A DNA stretch of 64,000 nt, taken from positions 1 through 64,000 of the forward strand of contig NZ_MUNZ01000115.1 in assembly GCF_002001205.1 (NCBI RefSeq). The letters run 5' to 3'. The stretch's first letter is position 1. Every line of letters starts with the position of its first letter. A model generated the notes under the pieces. The model made no database searches, had not been told where the DNA came from, and saw only the letters and a list, made by a program, of their open reading frames with translations. Source of the stretch: Hydrogenophaga sp. A37. GTDB lineage: Bacteria; Pseudomonadota; Gammaproteobacteria; Burkholderiales; Burkholderiaceae_C. The position numbers and the translations under genes were made by a program. This document shows, in pieces, positions 7,142 through 14,559 of this stretch.

Positions 7142-7576
7142 TCAGTCCGTGGAGCCTTCGCCTTGCCCGCTACCCGATTTGGTACCTTGAGCTACACGCC
7201 GGTACATCCCAATATCACTGATCTCACGAGCAGCAAACTCCGTGAGGTTGTTTCGCGCCACGCTTCCTGGTCTGATGTCCAACGACTCCAGCAAGTTTAG
7301 TATTTCTCTCTTGGAAGCCTTTATGGATAAAAAATAGGCTTTCAACGCTTCTGCATTCATGGCCATCAATTCATCTGGTTTTTTCGTCAAATCAAGGCGC
7401 TTCTGTTCGACCACAGCCTTTATGAGATCGCGGCGTTTTAGCTTCGATAGTCCAGAGATCTTGAATGCCGGCATCAGTTCACCGACTTCAGCAGTTGTAA
7501 GATCACTTCCATCAAGCCCTGCAATTGTGCCTTCCACGCCCAACCACTCGATCAGTTTTTCCAAGTCAATCATCAT
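7142..7576 (-). CDS. Hypothetical protein, last gene of the DUF262/HEPN/methyltransferase/ParA operon
   Basis: A 144-residue acidic/basic mixed protein. Two short helical segments, ISGLSKLKRRDLIKAVVEQK at about 41-60 and SIKASKREILNLL further on, look like SAP or Rho-N type helix-extension-helix motifs, which bind nucleic acids; this is weak evidence. The start ATG 7576 overlaps the ParA stop (ATGA) and has an AGGTG site, so the genes are translationally coupled. It could be the partner or adaptor of the ParA-like ATPase, as ParA proteins usually work with a small DNA-binding protein. I do not recognise the family. Confidence 0.65.
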   Translation of the reverse strand: MMIDLEKLIEWLGVEGTIAGLDGSDLTTAEVGELMPAFKISGLSKLKRRDLIKAVVEQKRLDLTKKPDELMAMNAEALKAYFLSIKASKREILNLLESLDIRPGSVARNNLTEFAAREISDIGMYRRVAQGTKSGSGQGEGSTD

Positions 7577-8457
7577 GGGCACACCTGCATGAATTCTTTA
7601 GTCAGAGCTCTGAACTGAGCCGCTTGTTTGACTGCATTCGCCCCTTGGACATCAAACACCGGTTGCCGATTGGCAGCTGCGATTCTCAAACCGTCACCTT
7701 CAGTGACGTAGTTGGTGAAGATCTTTCCGGAGCGTCGGAGGCGGTTGTATTCAAGTTGCTCGCTCTGCTTCAATCCCTCTCCATATTCCCTTGCCATCAT
7801 TCCCATAGAACCGGAGAATTGAGTGTTACGGTAATCATCTTCGACATCAAGAGATCGCCTGATCATCGAAATGTCGTTGTTCACATTCGAGATTTCACCG
7901 ATAACGGTTGCGACGCCGATTGATGACTGTCTATCCAGCTTGACAGGTGACACGCAATGGTCGGCGACATAAATGATTGATCGCATAACGTCCGAAACTT
8001 CTGGATGTGAATCGATCAGTACATAGTCGTAATTTTTACTTAACCCACTCAGCACGAAGCTAATAGTCTTCATGTGCGACAGAAGCGACATGTTGTTCGC
8101 TCGAATGTTGTTGGTGCTCGGCAGTTTGTCAACGGATACAGTGGATAAACGAGGATCTGCTGGTATCAAGTCGATTTGACCATTGCACGGAAGGACATCG
8201 ATTTCTGTCGTTTGGGGCGAAGCGCTGTACAGTTGCTGAAATTTGTTGAACAGCGTCGTCCCTGTCGGCGCCTCACTGCCGAATCCTTCGATTAGCTTGG
8301 GAAAGAACCGGCCTGATATGCCTCCGCGCTGATAGTCTGCATCAATGACTAGTACACGCTTGCCTTCATAACGGCCTAGCGCAATAGCAATGTGATAGCA
8401 AGCAGTCGTCTTTCCGACACCACCTTTTTCGCTGATGAATCCAACAACTGTAGCCAT
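7573..8457 (-). CDS. ParA/MinD-family ATPase
   Basis: A 294-residue P-loop ATPase with a deviant Walker A (KGGVGKTT, about 10-17), a Walker A' region VLVIDADYQRGG (about 37-48) and a Walker B-like YDYVLIDSHPEV near 143. There is no N-terminal helix-turn-helix, so it is of the small ParA/Soj type. Such ATPases form dynamic dimers on DNA or membranes and position plasmids or protein complexes. There is no ParB or parS next to it; the downstream unknown gene is the likely partner. ATG 8457 has an AAGGA site; a TTG at 8463 is less likely. Its base use looks more AT-rich than its neighbours. Confidence 0.85.
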   Translation of the reverse strand: MATVVGFISEKGGVGKTTACYHIAIALGRYEGKRVLVIDADYQRGGISGRFFPKLIEGFGSEAPTGTTLFNKFQQLYSASPQTTEIDVLPCNGQIDLIPADPRLSTVSVDKLPSTNNIRANNMSLLSHMKTISFVLSGLSKNYDYVLIDSHPEVSDVMRSIIYVADHCVSPVKLDRQSSIGVATVIGEISNVNNDISMIRRSLDVEDDYRNTQFSGSMGMMAREYGEGLKQSEQLEYNRLRRSGKIFTNYVTEGDGLRIAAANRQPVFDVQGANAVKQAAQFRALTKEFMQVCP

Positions 8458-8487
8458 TCGCAAGTTCCTTATTTCCCTGAATACATC

Positions 8488-9558
8488 TCAGTTAGCATAG
8501 GTCTGGACGTGCTTCACCAATGTTTTGGCGATCATTTCCCCTAACCGCACCGGTACTGCATTACCGATTAGGCGTCCCATCTTACTAAACTTGATGGATG
8601 CGCCCTCTGGAGCAAACGCATAGGTTTTGGGGAAGGTTTGGAGCATAGCTGCCTCCCTCAATGAGATGGCGCGATCTTGATCTGGGTGCCCAAAGCGACC
8701 ATTTCCATACCCGAAACACTGTGTGGTGATCGTTGGGGCTGGCCGATCCCACTCCATCCTCCCATAGACACTTGGATAGGTTGCTCCTGTAGTCTTCTGG
8801 TGGCAGGTTGCCTGCAATTCCAACGGCCAATCACGCCAAGTTCCCCCAGGGCGGGATGCTTTGATGCGGGACATATTTAAGGCGCTCAATGAGGGGGCCA
8901 TGTGCAACTCGTCGTCAGGATGGCTTTCACCCGCTCGGATGGCTGGCAACGCGCCGATCACTTGGCGGACCGTGGAGTTCTGAGCTGCCTCCTTCGTCAA
9001 TGCCAGGCCTTTGCTCCCCAGTCGCGAAGCAAGGAGCACGAGCCGCTTCCGCGTTTGGGGTACACCTATCGACGTGCATTCGACGACAGCCCACCACTTC
9101 TTGTAGCCAGCTAAATTCTTGAGTAGCTGTTCGAAGACCGGATGGTCGGCAAGTTGCGGCACGTTCTCCATTGTCACGAGATCAGGTTTGAGCTTCTTTA
9201 CCAAGCGCCCGAAGGCAGACACCAAAGGCCACTGGGATTCGTATTCGCTGTTGCGTCCGCTTCGGCTGTACGTGGAAAAAGGCTGACAAGGCGCACAGCC
9301 GGCCAACAGGGTTACATCCGCACCGGCGAAATACGGAACGATCTGTACCGCCGTTAAATTCGCGACATCGCACTCCACGAAGGCCGCCGCGTTGTTGGCC
9401 TCGAAGGGGTATCTGCAACCCGCATCAATGTCGAAGCCCGCTGTGATGTCTATGCCTCCTCGCACCAAACCGTGCGTGAGTCCTCCAACACCGCAGAACA
9501 GATCCACGCCGACGATCTTCGGCGTGCGCTTGTGGGATGTAGTTGATTTGCGTGTCAT
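8488..9558 (-). CDS. C5 cytosine DNA methyltransferase
   Basis: A 356-residue enzyme with the ordered C5 motifs: I VDLFCGVGG (18-26), IV GCAPCQPFS with catalytic C91 (87-95), VI MENVP (130-134), VIII QTRKR (168-172), the target-recognition region after about 180, IX near RPAPTITTQ, and X GNAVPVRLGE close to the end. It transfers a methyl group from SAM to cytosine in a specific site. The start overlaps the HEPN stop (ATGA). No ordinary restriction endonuclease or vsr gene is next to it; its partners are the DUF262 and HEPN genes upstream. The recognition site cannot be read from the sequence. Confidence 0.93.
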   Translation of the reverse strand: MTRKSTTSHKRTPKIVGVDLFCGVGGLTHGLVRGGIDITAGFDIDAGCRYPFEANNAAAFVECDVANLTAVQIVPYFAGADVTLLAGCAPCQPFSTYSRSGRNSEYESQWPLVSAFGRLVKKLKPDLVTMENVPQLADHPVFEQLLKNLAGYKKWWAVVECTSIGVPQTRKRLVLLASRLGSKGLALTKEAAQNSTVRQVIGALPAIRAGESHPDDELHMAPSLSALNMSRIKASRPGGTWRDWPLELQATCHQKTTGATYPSVYGRMEWDRPAPTITTQCFGYGNGRFGHPDQDRAISLREAAMLQTFPKTYAFAPEGASIKFSKMGRLIGNAVPVRLGEMIAKTLVKHVQTYAN

Positions 9559-10289
9559 GCAGGCCTCCGTTCGGGAAGCAAATACTCGAAGCTGTCGAGA
9601 TACGCGTTGAAGCAGCCAACGACCTCACGCAAATAGTCCACCGTTTTGTCCTTAAGATCGACCAGCCGTGCGACGGTCACATCCTCAGCACATTGAGCAA
9701 AAGAAATGGAGCCGTGTGCTAGTCGATTCCGCAGTTGCCTCACGAGTTCCAGTGGCCCCAAGTCATCCTGGAACCGACGCTTAATTGCGCTATACACCGG
9801 AGCGCTCACGACCAGTTGGAAGCCGAGGCGCTTACTGATTGCTTCGATGGACTGATCATCCCAATTACCACCACCTCCCTTGTCGATAGTGAACTCCGCA
9901 ACAGGCAGCGCAGCGACCAAGTGATCGCAAAGGCGCAGTGCGCTCTCCAGTCGATGATCGGCGTTGAGTTCTTCATTCGTCCGCGCTATCACCCGAACCC
10001 ATTCACGTCGAAGCGACTGGCTCAGATCACTAGGCATCCACCGATTGCTTTCCTTTGCGGCTTCGGTAACAGCCTCAAGGCACCGCGACATGGTTGATTC
10101 GACTAGGTTGTACAGTTGCAAGTACACGCTGGAATAGAGAATGCGTTGCTGCTGCGCGGTGATCGGATGCTCAGCGCCTTCCAGCTTGGGTGGTCCGTGC
10201 TGAGCCCTCAGCTCTATCGCTGAGAGGAATTCCAGGTAGGCCTCCACCTCACCGAGTCGCTCCTGAAAGCCGGAAACGAGCGCACTCAT
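9555..10289 (-). CDS. HEPN-domain protein of the MAE_28990/MAE_18760 type (putative RNase)
   Basis: The 244-residue product is mostly helical. It carries RNRLAH at about 187-192, which fits the HEPN catalytic motif R-N-x-x-x-H, in a context (LVRQLRNRLAHGSISF) that resembles MAE_28990-like HEPN proteins. HEPN proteins with this motif are often metal-independent RNases acting as toxins or abortive-infection effectors. ATG 10289 lies one base after the DUF262 stop with a GGGAG site; the frame is open to 10361 but that would overlap DUF262 by 71 bp. Family membership is from memory of motifs, and RNase activity is inferred. Confidence 0.75.
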   Translation of the reverse strand: MSALVSGFQERLGEVEAYLEFLSAIELRAQHGPPKLEGAEHPITAQQQRILYSSVYLQLYNLVESTMSRCLEAVTEAAKESNRWMPSDLSQSLRREWVRVIARTNEELNADHRLESALRLCDHLVAALPVAEFTIDKGGGGNWDDQSIEAISKRLGFQLVVSAPVYSAIKRRFQDDLGPLELVRQLRNRLAHGSISFAQCAEDVTVARLVDLKDKTVDYLREVVGCFNAYLDSFEYLLPERRPA

Positions 10290-10290
10290 T

Positions 10291-11364
10291 TCACGCTCCC
10301 AGGAGTTTGTCGCGAACAAACCCAGTGCGTTCCCGGAGGCGCGCGATGGCGTTCGCTCCATCCGAGCCCGTTACCTTTATAAAGTTGTCGTCGTTTAGCC
10401 ATGGAAGAACATCAGCAACAGCTTCATGGGCCAGGGACGGCCGCTCGATCAGGGCCAGACGCGAACCAACGGCGATGGCCTCGAACCGAGCCCTGGGCGT
10501 CGCTTTGCCATTTCCATTTCGCCTGAATCCGTATGGGAATGTCCGCTCAATGAATTCAAGCGTTTCATGGAATTGTGCTTGGTACCGGTCCAGCAACGCT
10601 GGATCTTCAGTCGCCCGTACGTTCATCTGTTTCACGTATTTGAAAATGAACTCCGACGGACGATCTTTGTATCCATCCAAACCATCGCTGTAAGCGAAGA
10701 ACCGCGCAACCAATTCTTCGCGTTCCCGTTCGTCCAACTCCTTCTTTGAAACTGGCGCTAGTGCTTCAAATTTAGCTACGAGTGCGAGTTTAACGATCAA
10801 GTCCATGAAGGGGCCTGCAAGTGCCCCTCTACGTACTTCGGCTTTGTTTGCAATTTTGCTGCCCGTGTTGATCCGTTCAAACATGTCGAAGCGGGCCTGC
10901 TCATCTGCATGTTCATTTAGCACGATCCCACGGATGGATCGGTTGTTGATCTTTCGTTGCCTGGATTCGGGCAGGTCCGAGAACTTGAACCCCGACAAAG
11001 CCGTCAAGCCCTCCAATTCACCGAGTCTGAGGTCACCGAGCACGAACTCCTCAATCGATCGAAGCCGCTGGGAACCATCGACGATCTCAAGCTTGCCGTT
11101 CGGCATCTCCCAGAAGAAGAGGAAGGGGATCGGTAAACCCAGCAATAGTGACTCAATGAATCGCGACCTTCGATCCCCCTCCCAAGTGTAAGCGCGCTGA
11201 TAGGGCGGCACGACGAACTCGCCCTTCCTCATCTTGCTGGCGAGGAGTTCCACAGAGTATTCAGTTAAGTAGAACTCGATCCGCTTAGATAATTCGACGA
11301 TCTGCGCTTCTGCCAGATCAATATCGGCCGCCGTCTTGGCCTGGATTTCTTTCAGTTTCTTCAT
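10291..11364 (-). CDS. DUF262 domain protein (GmrS/SspE/ParB-like fold)
   Basis: A 357-residue protein. It has VPPYQRAYTWEGDRRSRFIE at 52-71, LLGLPIPFLFF, KLEIVDGSQRLRSI at 91-104 and FERINTGSK, which are the DUF262 signature. The DGSQR segment corresponds to the DGQQR nucleotide-binding motif of SspE and GmrSD proteins, which sense modified DNA. The usual C-terminal DUF1524 HNH nuclease is missing: I see no His-Asn-His-like pattern after residue 200. The separate HEPN gene just downstream may supply the cutting activity. The start overlaps the stop of the small ribbon-helix-helix gene (ATGA). Confidence 0.88.
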   Translation of the reverse strand: MKKLKEIQAKTAADIDLAEAQIVELSKRIEFYLTEYSVELLASKMRKGEFVVPPYQRAYTWEGDRRSRFIESLLLGLPIPFLFFWEMPNGKLEIVDGSQRLRSIEEFVLGDLRLGELEGLTALSGFKFSDLPESRQRKINNRSIRGIVLNEHADEQARFDMFERINTGSKIANKAEVRRGALAGPFMDLIVKLALVAKFEALAPVSKKELDEREREELVARFFAYSDGLDGYKDRPSEFIFKYVKQMNVRATEDPALLDRYQAQFHETLEFIERTFPYGFRRNGNGKATPRARFEAIAVGSRLALIERPSLAHEAVADVLPWLNDDNFIKVTGSDGANAIARLRERTGFVRDKLLGA

Positions 11365-11567
11365 ACGTTGTTGTCACACTGTTTTGCATGGGTGCGCTTC
11401 AAGGTCATGCCTAATTCCACTAATCGTCGAACAGCTTCAGGACGTGTCGGAAGATCCTCCTGCGCCTTTCTCCATGAATCGATTGCATCAAGCTGAGGAG
11501 CCTGAAATCGGGTTCCAACGAGAGTGCCTGTGGTGGAAGCTCTTCGCTTCGGCTGTTCGTCAATCAT
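11361..11567 (-). CDS. Small ribbon-helix-helix-like protein, first gene of the DUF262 operon
   Basis: A 68-residue protein with a basic N-terminus, a short strand VGTRFQAPQLDAIDSWR and a helix pair PTRPEAVRRLVELGM. The R(F)..P.L..ID.W......(T/S)RPEA(V/I)RRL(V)E.G(M/L) pattern is that of CopG/Arc-like ribbon-helix-helix repressors and antitoxins. As the first gene of a tightly overlapping operon, it is a good candidate for an autorepressor or antitoxin. The 3' end overlaps the DUF262 start by 4 bp. The ribosome site before ATG 11567 is poor. Confidence 0.7.
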   Translation of the reverse strand: MIDEQPKRRASTTGTLVGTRFQAPQLDAIDSWRKAQEDLPTRPEAVRRLVELGMTLKRTHAKQCDNNV

Positions 11568-11590
11568 GATAGGAAAGTCAAGTTTTCACG

Positions 11591-11619
11591 TTAACACGAT
11601 ACCATGAAATCCTTGACAA
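11591..11619 (-). promoter_or_regulatory. Candidate sigma-70 promoter of the DUF262 operon
   Basis: On the minus strand, a -35-like TTGTCA (complement of 11614-11619) is followed after 17 nt by a -10-like TGTTAA (complement of 11591-11596). The start of transcription would be near 11584, just ahead of ATG 11567. A GTTAAC palindrome covers the -10 box and could be part of an operator for the ribbon-helix-helix protein. This is read by eye. Confidence 0.45.
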
Positions 11620-11720
11620 GTTAATACTGGTCAGACAGCGACTGCCCTTTCTTACGCTGACCGACTGGGGTTCTGTCTTCGCGTTGGATTCTTGTCGCCT
11701 CCAATCGAATCAATCCTGTC

Positions 11721-13037
11721 TTATGCCCTTACCACCGGTACATCCTCCAGCCGCGTCGTGTACTGCGGTGTCCGCCGCTCCTGCTTCATCCCCCATTCCC
11801 TTTTTGGCCCTGTCTGCCCCGTCGCCGCCGAGTGCACCGTTCCTTTGCCGTAACGCCCGTTGAGAGCGTCCATCGCCGTCATCAGTCTAGAGCGGTCGCG
11901 TGAGGTGGTGATGTCTTCACGCGCAGCAGGTTCAAGGTCCAGCTCCCGCTGCAGGATGTTCGCCGGTTGCAAGTCCATCAGCATCACGCCAGCCTTGATG
12001 AATCGAAAGCCCGGCACGTACATGTAGCGCATGCCATCCGCCGCAGCCTGAGCCAGCGCCAGGGTGTCGTCGGTGGGTCGTCGCAGGGGTACCACCACGC
12101 TGCGTGAGCATTGCGCCCCTGGGCGGTGTGGCGAGGTGTGCATGAAGACCAGCAGCTCGGTTGCGAGGCTGTGCTGCTTGCGCAGCTTCTCGGCTGCCCG
12201 CCCGGCAAATTCGGTCACGGCTTCAACCAGCGGCCCCAGCTCGTGTATGGGCTTTCCGAAAGAACGGGTGCATGCGATCTGCTGTTTGGGACCCGGGGCA
12301 TCGTCCAGCTCAATGCAGGTCATCCCTTGAAGTTCTCGGACGGTTTTCTCCAGCGTGACACTCCAACCTCGGCGAGCTGTGGCCGGGTCCATGCGGGTGA
12401 GGTCCAGTACGGACTTGATGCCACCGTCCTGCAGCTGTTTGGCAATACGGGGGCCCACACCCCAGACTTCGCCAACACCGGTGGCAGCGAGTACATCATC
12501 CAGGTCCTGGGCCGGCAAGGCCGCGAGGTTGCAAATCTGCGCCAGTTCCTGGGGGTAGCTGCCGGGCTTGCGCTCAGCCGTCTTGCCGATGTGGTTCGCC
12601 AGCTTGGCCAAGGTCTTGGTGGGGGCGATGCCGATGCAGGTGGGGATACCGGTCCATTGAAGAATGCGACTGCGGATTTTGTGTGACCGACCCACCAAGT
12701 CACCGCACACCCCCTGCAGGCCAATGAAGCTCTCGTCGATGGAGTAGATCTCCTGGGTCGGACCGAGTCCGGCAGCCAGGCTCATCATGCGGTCGCTCAT
12801 GTCGCCGTAGAGCGTGAAGTTGGCCGACAGGGCCACCAGCCCGGCATCCTGCTCCAGGTGCCGAATCTGGAACCAGGGTGCGCCCATCTTGATGCCCAGT
12901 TCCTTGGCCTCGTTGCTTCGCGCAATGGCGCAGCCGTCGTTGTTGGAGAGTACGACCACGGGCCGGCCGCTCAGGCTGGGCCGGAACACCCGCTCACAAC
13001 TGACGTAGAAGTTGTTTCCATCGACCAGGGCGTACAT
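11721..13037 (-). CDS. umuC: DNA polymerase V catalytic subunit UmuC
   Basis: A 438-residue Y-family polymerase for translesion synthesis. The N-terminus reads [18 protein letters not shown] with metal ligand D6; SIDESFI holds the second acidic pair; helix-hairpin-helix and little-finger regions follow; and the C-terminal tail matches the DUF4113 extension typical of UmuC (KREWGMKQ, then RRTPQYTTR). It works with cleaved UmuD dimers on RecA filaments. The frame is open far upstream of 13037, but this would overlap umuD, and the UmuC family start at MYALVDGN fixes the site. It follows umuD after 28 bp in one SOS operon. The location beside a tRNA-bounded island suggests it may be accessory. 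Confidence 0.93.
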   Translation of the reverse strand: MYALVDGNNFYVSCERVFRPSLSGRPVVVLSNNDGCAIARSNEAKELGIKMGAPWFQIRHLEQDAGLVALSANFTLYGDMSDRMMSLAAGLGPTQEIYSIDESFIGLQGVCGDLVGRSHKIRSRILQWTGIPTCIGIAPTKTLAKLANHIGKTAERKPGSYPQELAQICNLAALPAQDLDDVLAATGVGEVWGVGPRIAKQLQDGGIKSVLDLTRMDPATARRGWSVTLEKTVRELQGMTCIELDDAPGPKQQIACTRSFGKPIHELGPLVEAVTEFAGRAAEKLRKQHSLATELLVFMHTSPHRPGAQCSRSVVVPLRRPTDDTLALAQAAADGMRYMYVPGFRFIKAGVMLMDLQPANILQRELDLEPAAREDITTSRDRSRLMTAMDALNGRYGKGTVHSAATGQTGPKREWGMKQERRTPQYTTRLEDVPVVRA

Positions 13038-13065
13038 GGCCGTGTCCTTTGCATCCGCGATTCGC

Positions 13066-13506
13066 TTAGACAGTGAAGCGCTTGATGCAGGAAGAAACAA
13101 CACCCCAGACTTCGACGGTCTGGCCCTCTTTGGGCACGATGTCTGGGAAAGTCGGGTTGGCGGCTTTGAGGCGCATGCGCCCCGCACGCTGGTGCAGCGT
13201 CTTGACGGTGAACTCACCATCGACCACCGCCACCACCACATGGCCGTGTTGGGGCTTGATGGCCCGGTCCACCACCAGGGTGTCGCCATCATCAATACCA
13301 GCTTCTCGCATGGAGGACCCGGCAACGCGAAGTAGGAAGGTGGCCTGGGGATGGGTGACCAGGATTTGTGTGAGGTCCAGTCGATTGACAACGAAATCCT
13401 CAGCCGGCGATGGGAACCCTGCCCGAACATGCCCTTCGGACATAGGCAGCACCAGCGGGGTGGCCGCCAGTGGCTGGGGCGCGGAGCTGGTAGAAATACT
13501 GTGCAT
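13066..13506 (-). CDS. umuD: SOS mutagenesis protein UmuD (LexA-like autoprotease)
   Basis: A 146-residue S24 peptidase. The self-cleavage site A29-G30 lies in [13 protein letters not shown], the nucleophile is S65 in GSSMREAG, and the general base is K102 in GEFTVKTL. RecA filaments trigger removal of the first 29 residues, giving UmuD' that binds UmuC. The ATG at 13506 lies inside the LexA box at 13497-13516, and a TATACT -10 box ends only six bases before it, so the mRNA is probably leaderless. The distance to the cleavage site (29 against 24 residues in E. coli) supports this start. The frame is open upstream but without a better start. Confidence 0.92.
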   Translation of the reverse strand: MHSISTSSAPQPLAATPLVLPMSEGHVRAGFPSPAEDFVVNRLDLTQILVTHPQATFLLRVAGSSMREAGIDDGDTLVVDRAIKPQHGHVVVAVVDGEFTVKTLHQRAGRMRLKAANPTFPDIVPKEGQTVEVWGVVSSCIKRFTV

Positions 13507-13516
13507 TTGTCCAGTA
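13497..13516. promoter_or_regulatory. LexA box shared by umuDC and the SRAP gene
   Basis: TACTG at 13497-13501 and CAGTA at 13512-13516, ten bases apart, form a perfect palindrome matching the LexA operator consensus. On the minus strand TATACT, a good -10 box for umuD, is contained in its right arm; on the plus strand TATAAG at 13515-13520 could serve the SRAP gene at 13552. One operator could therefore repress both directions. The umuD ATG (13504-13506) lies inside the box. Confidence 0.85.
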
Positions 13517-13551
13517 TAAGGCTGAGACCCGTTTCCGACCAGAATGTCCCT

Positions 13552-14220
13552 ATGTGCTCCAACTACGACGCTTGCACCAAGCCAGAACGCCTGCGCATGT
13601 ACTTTGGGGTGGAGCCGCCGCCCCGCATCAAGTCCCAAGTCTGGCCGCTCTATGAAGCGCCCTTCATCCGCCGGCACCCGCACAAGGACGTTGGGGATGA
13701 TGCGGTGCCAGCCAGGGAGGCAGTGGCGGGGCTGTTCGGCCTGATCCCACACTGGGCAGGAGAAATGACCTTCGGCCGGCGTACCTACAACGCACGCTCC
13801 GAGACAGTGGCCGAAAAGCCCAGTTTCCGGGATGCCTGGCGCAACGGACTGCATTGCATCGTGCCGGTCGAGTGCATCTATGAACCGGACTGGCGCGGGG
13901 GCAAAGCGATGCCCACGCGCATCCAGCGCAAGGACGGCAAACCCATAGGTATCGCAGGTCTGTGGACCAGCAACACCAAGGCGACTGGCGATGAGGTGTT
14001 CAGCTTCACGATGCTCACGGTCAACGCCGATGACCACGCACTGTTCAAGCACTTCCACAAACCCGGCGACGAGAAGCGCATGGTGGTGATCCTGAGGGAG
14101 GATCAGTATGACGAGTGGCTGGATGCCCCAGCCAGCCGTTCGATGGATTTCATGCGGCAATTTCCGGCTGAACTGCTGATGGCGACCGCTGAACCGGATA
14201 GAGGGAAGAAGACCCGTTGA
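13552..14220 (+). CDS. SRAP domain protein (YedK/HMCES family, abasic-site DNA crosslinker)
   Basis: A 222-residue protein starting MCSNY. Cys2, freed by removal of Met1, forms the thiazolidine link to abasic sites in single-stranded DNA. Other family residues are visible: N80 in TYNARSET, E111 in VECIYEPDW and a His near 162-169 in the [11 protein letters not shown] segment before RMVVIL. The enzyme shields abasic sites at stalled forks. It is divergent from umuD, only 45 bp between starts, with the LexA box in between, which predicts SOS induction. The longer frame from 13351 would run through umuD and is rejected because Cys must be residue 2. Confidence 0.92.
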   Translation: MCSNYDACTKPERLRMYFGVEPPPRIKSQVWPLYEAPFIRRHPHKDVGDDAVPAREAVAGLFGLIPHWAGEMTFGRRTYNARSETVAEKPSFRDAWRNGLHCIVPVECIYEPDWRGGKAMPTRIQRKDGKPIGIAGLWTSNTKATGDEVFSFTMLTVNADDHALFKHFHKPGDEKRMVVILREDQYDEWLDAPASRSMDFMRQFPAELLMATAEPDRGKKTR

Positions 14221-14317
14221 CGCCTAGCTGCAGGCTAGTTTCGCGATGATTTCGGGTTGTGGTGGACGTGCGAGTAGGGCATGTGTCCACAAGGTGTCAC
14301 AACGTGCCACCGCTAAC

Positions 14318-14338
14318 GATGGGTAGTGTGATGGGTAG
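14318..14338. repeat. 9-bp direct repeat near the tRNA 3' end
   Basis: GATGGGTAG occurs at 14318-14326 and again at 14330-14338, a 12-bp period, between the SRAP gene and the 3' end of tRNA-Ser. Short direct repeats beside a tRNA 3' end are often arm sites for tyrosine integrases, so this may be part of an att region. Function is inferred. Confidence 0.5.
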
Positions 14339-14341
14339 GAA

Positions 14342-14366
14342 ATGAAAACGGGCCGCGAGGGCCCGT
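14342..14366 (-). terminator. Terminator of tRNA-Ser
   Basis: On the minus strand, seven-base arms ACGGGCC and GGCCCGT (14360-14366 and 14348-14354) around a 5-nt loop are followed by TTTTC. It lies 15 bases after the CCA end of the tRNA. Confidence 0.75.
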
Positions 14367-14380
14367 TGTTCATAGTCTGT

Positions 14381-14472
14381 TGGCGGAGAAAGAGGGATTC
14401 GAACCCTCGGTACTGTATAAACAGTACGCCGGATTTCGAATCCGGTGCATTCGACCACTCTGCCATCTCTCC
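14381..14472 (-). tRNA. tRNA-Ser(CGA)
   Basis: The minus strand folds as a class II tRNA: acceptor GGAGAGA with TTTCTCC, a D arm with AGTGGTCGAATGC, an anticodon stem CCGGA/TCCGG with loop TTCGAAA (anticodon CGA), a long variable arm GTACTGTTTATACAGTAC, and a T arm GAGGG-TTCGAAT-CCCTC. The discriminator G and an encoded CCA are present (CCA at 14383-14381). It reads UCG serine codons. A TAGAAT -10 box lies at 14488-14493 (minus strand). Its 3' end points to the accessory region, as expected for a tRNA used as an integration site. Confidence 0.97.
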
Positions 14473-14559
14473 GCGTCGAAGCCCTCCATTCTAGCAGCAG
14501 CTTCAGGGCTCTTTTTCTGCGTTCACAACGCTGGACGCGGTGCAACAATCCAGGCACCC

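Larger units (their letters stand above)
119..14380. mobile_element. Putative tRNA-Ser-associated genomic island (left end unknown)
   Basis: AlpA, RepA-like helicase, FtsK-gamma-like protein, P4-type integrase, DUF5710, a defence-like operon and truncated/hypothetical genes are all typical of integrated elements. The region ends at the 3' side of tRNA-Ser(CGA), a common integration site, with direct repeats at 14318-14338. I found no second copy of the tRNA 3' end inside the window, so the left boundary is probably outside. umuDC and SRAP may belong to the island or to the chromosome. Confidence 0.5.

Noticed and set aside
7070-7300. A rightward 76-residue gene
   Set aside because: It lies antisense to the last gene of the operon, with a frame that mirrors its codons.
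8488-9558. A type II restriction-modification system
   Set aside because: No ordinary restriction endonuclease gene lies next to the methyltransferase; the operon partners are DUF262 and HEPN.
11721-13562. An extended UmuC of 613 residues
   Set aside because: The first 175 residues overlap umuD in another frame and look like noise; the UmuC family starts at MYALVDGN.
14224-14466. A leftward gene across the tRNA
   Set aside because: The frame passes through tRNA-Ser and has no ribosome site.
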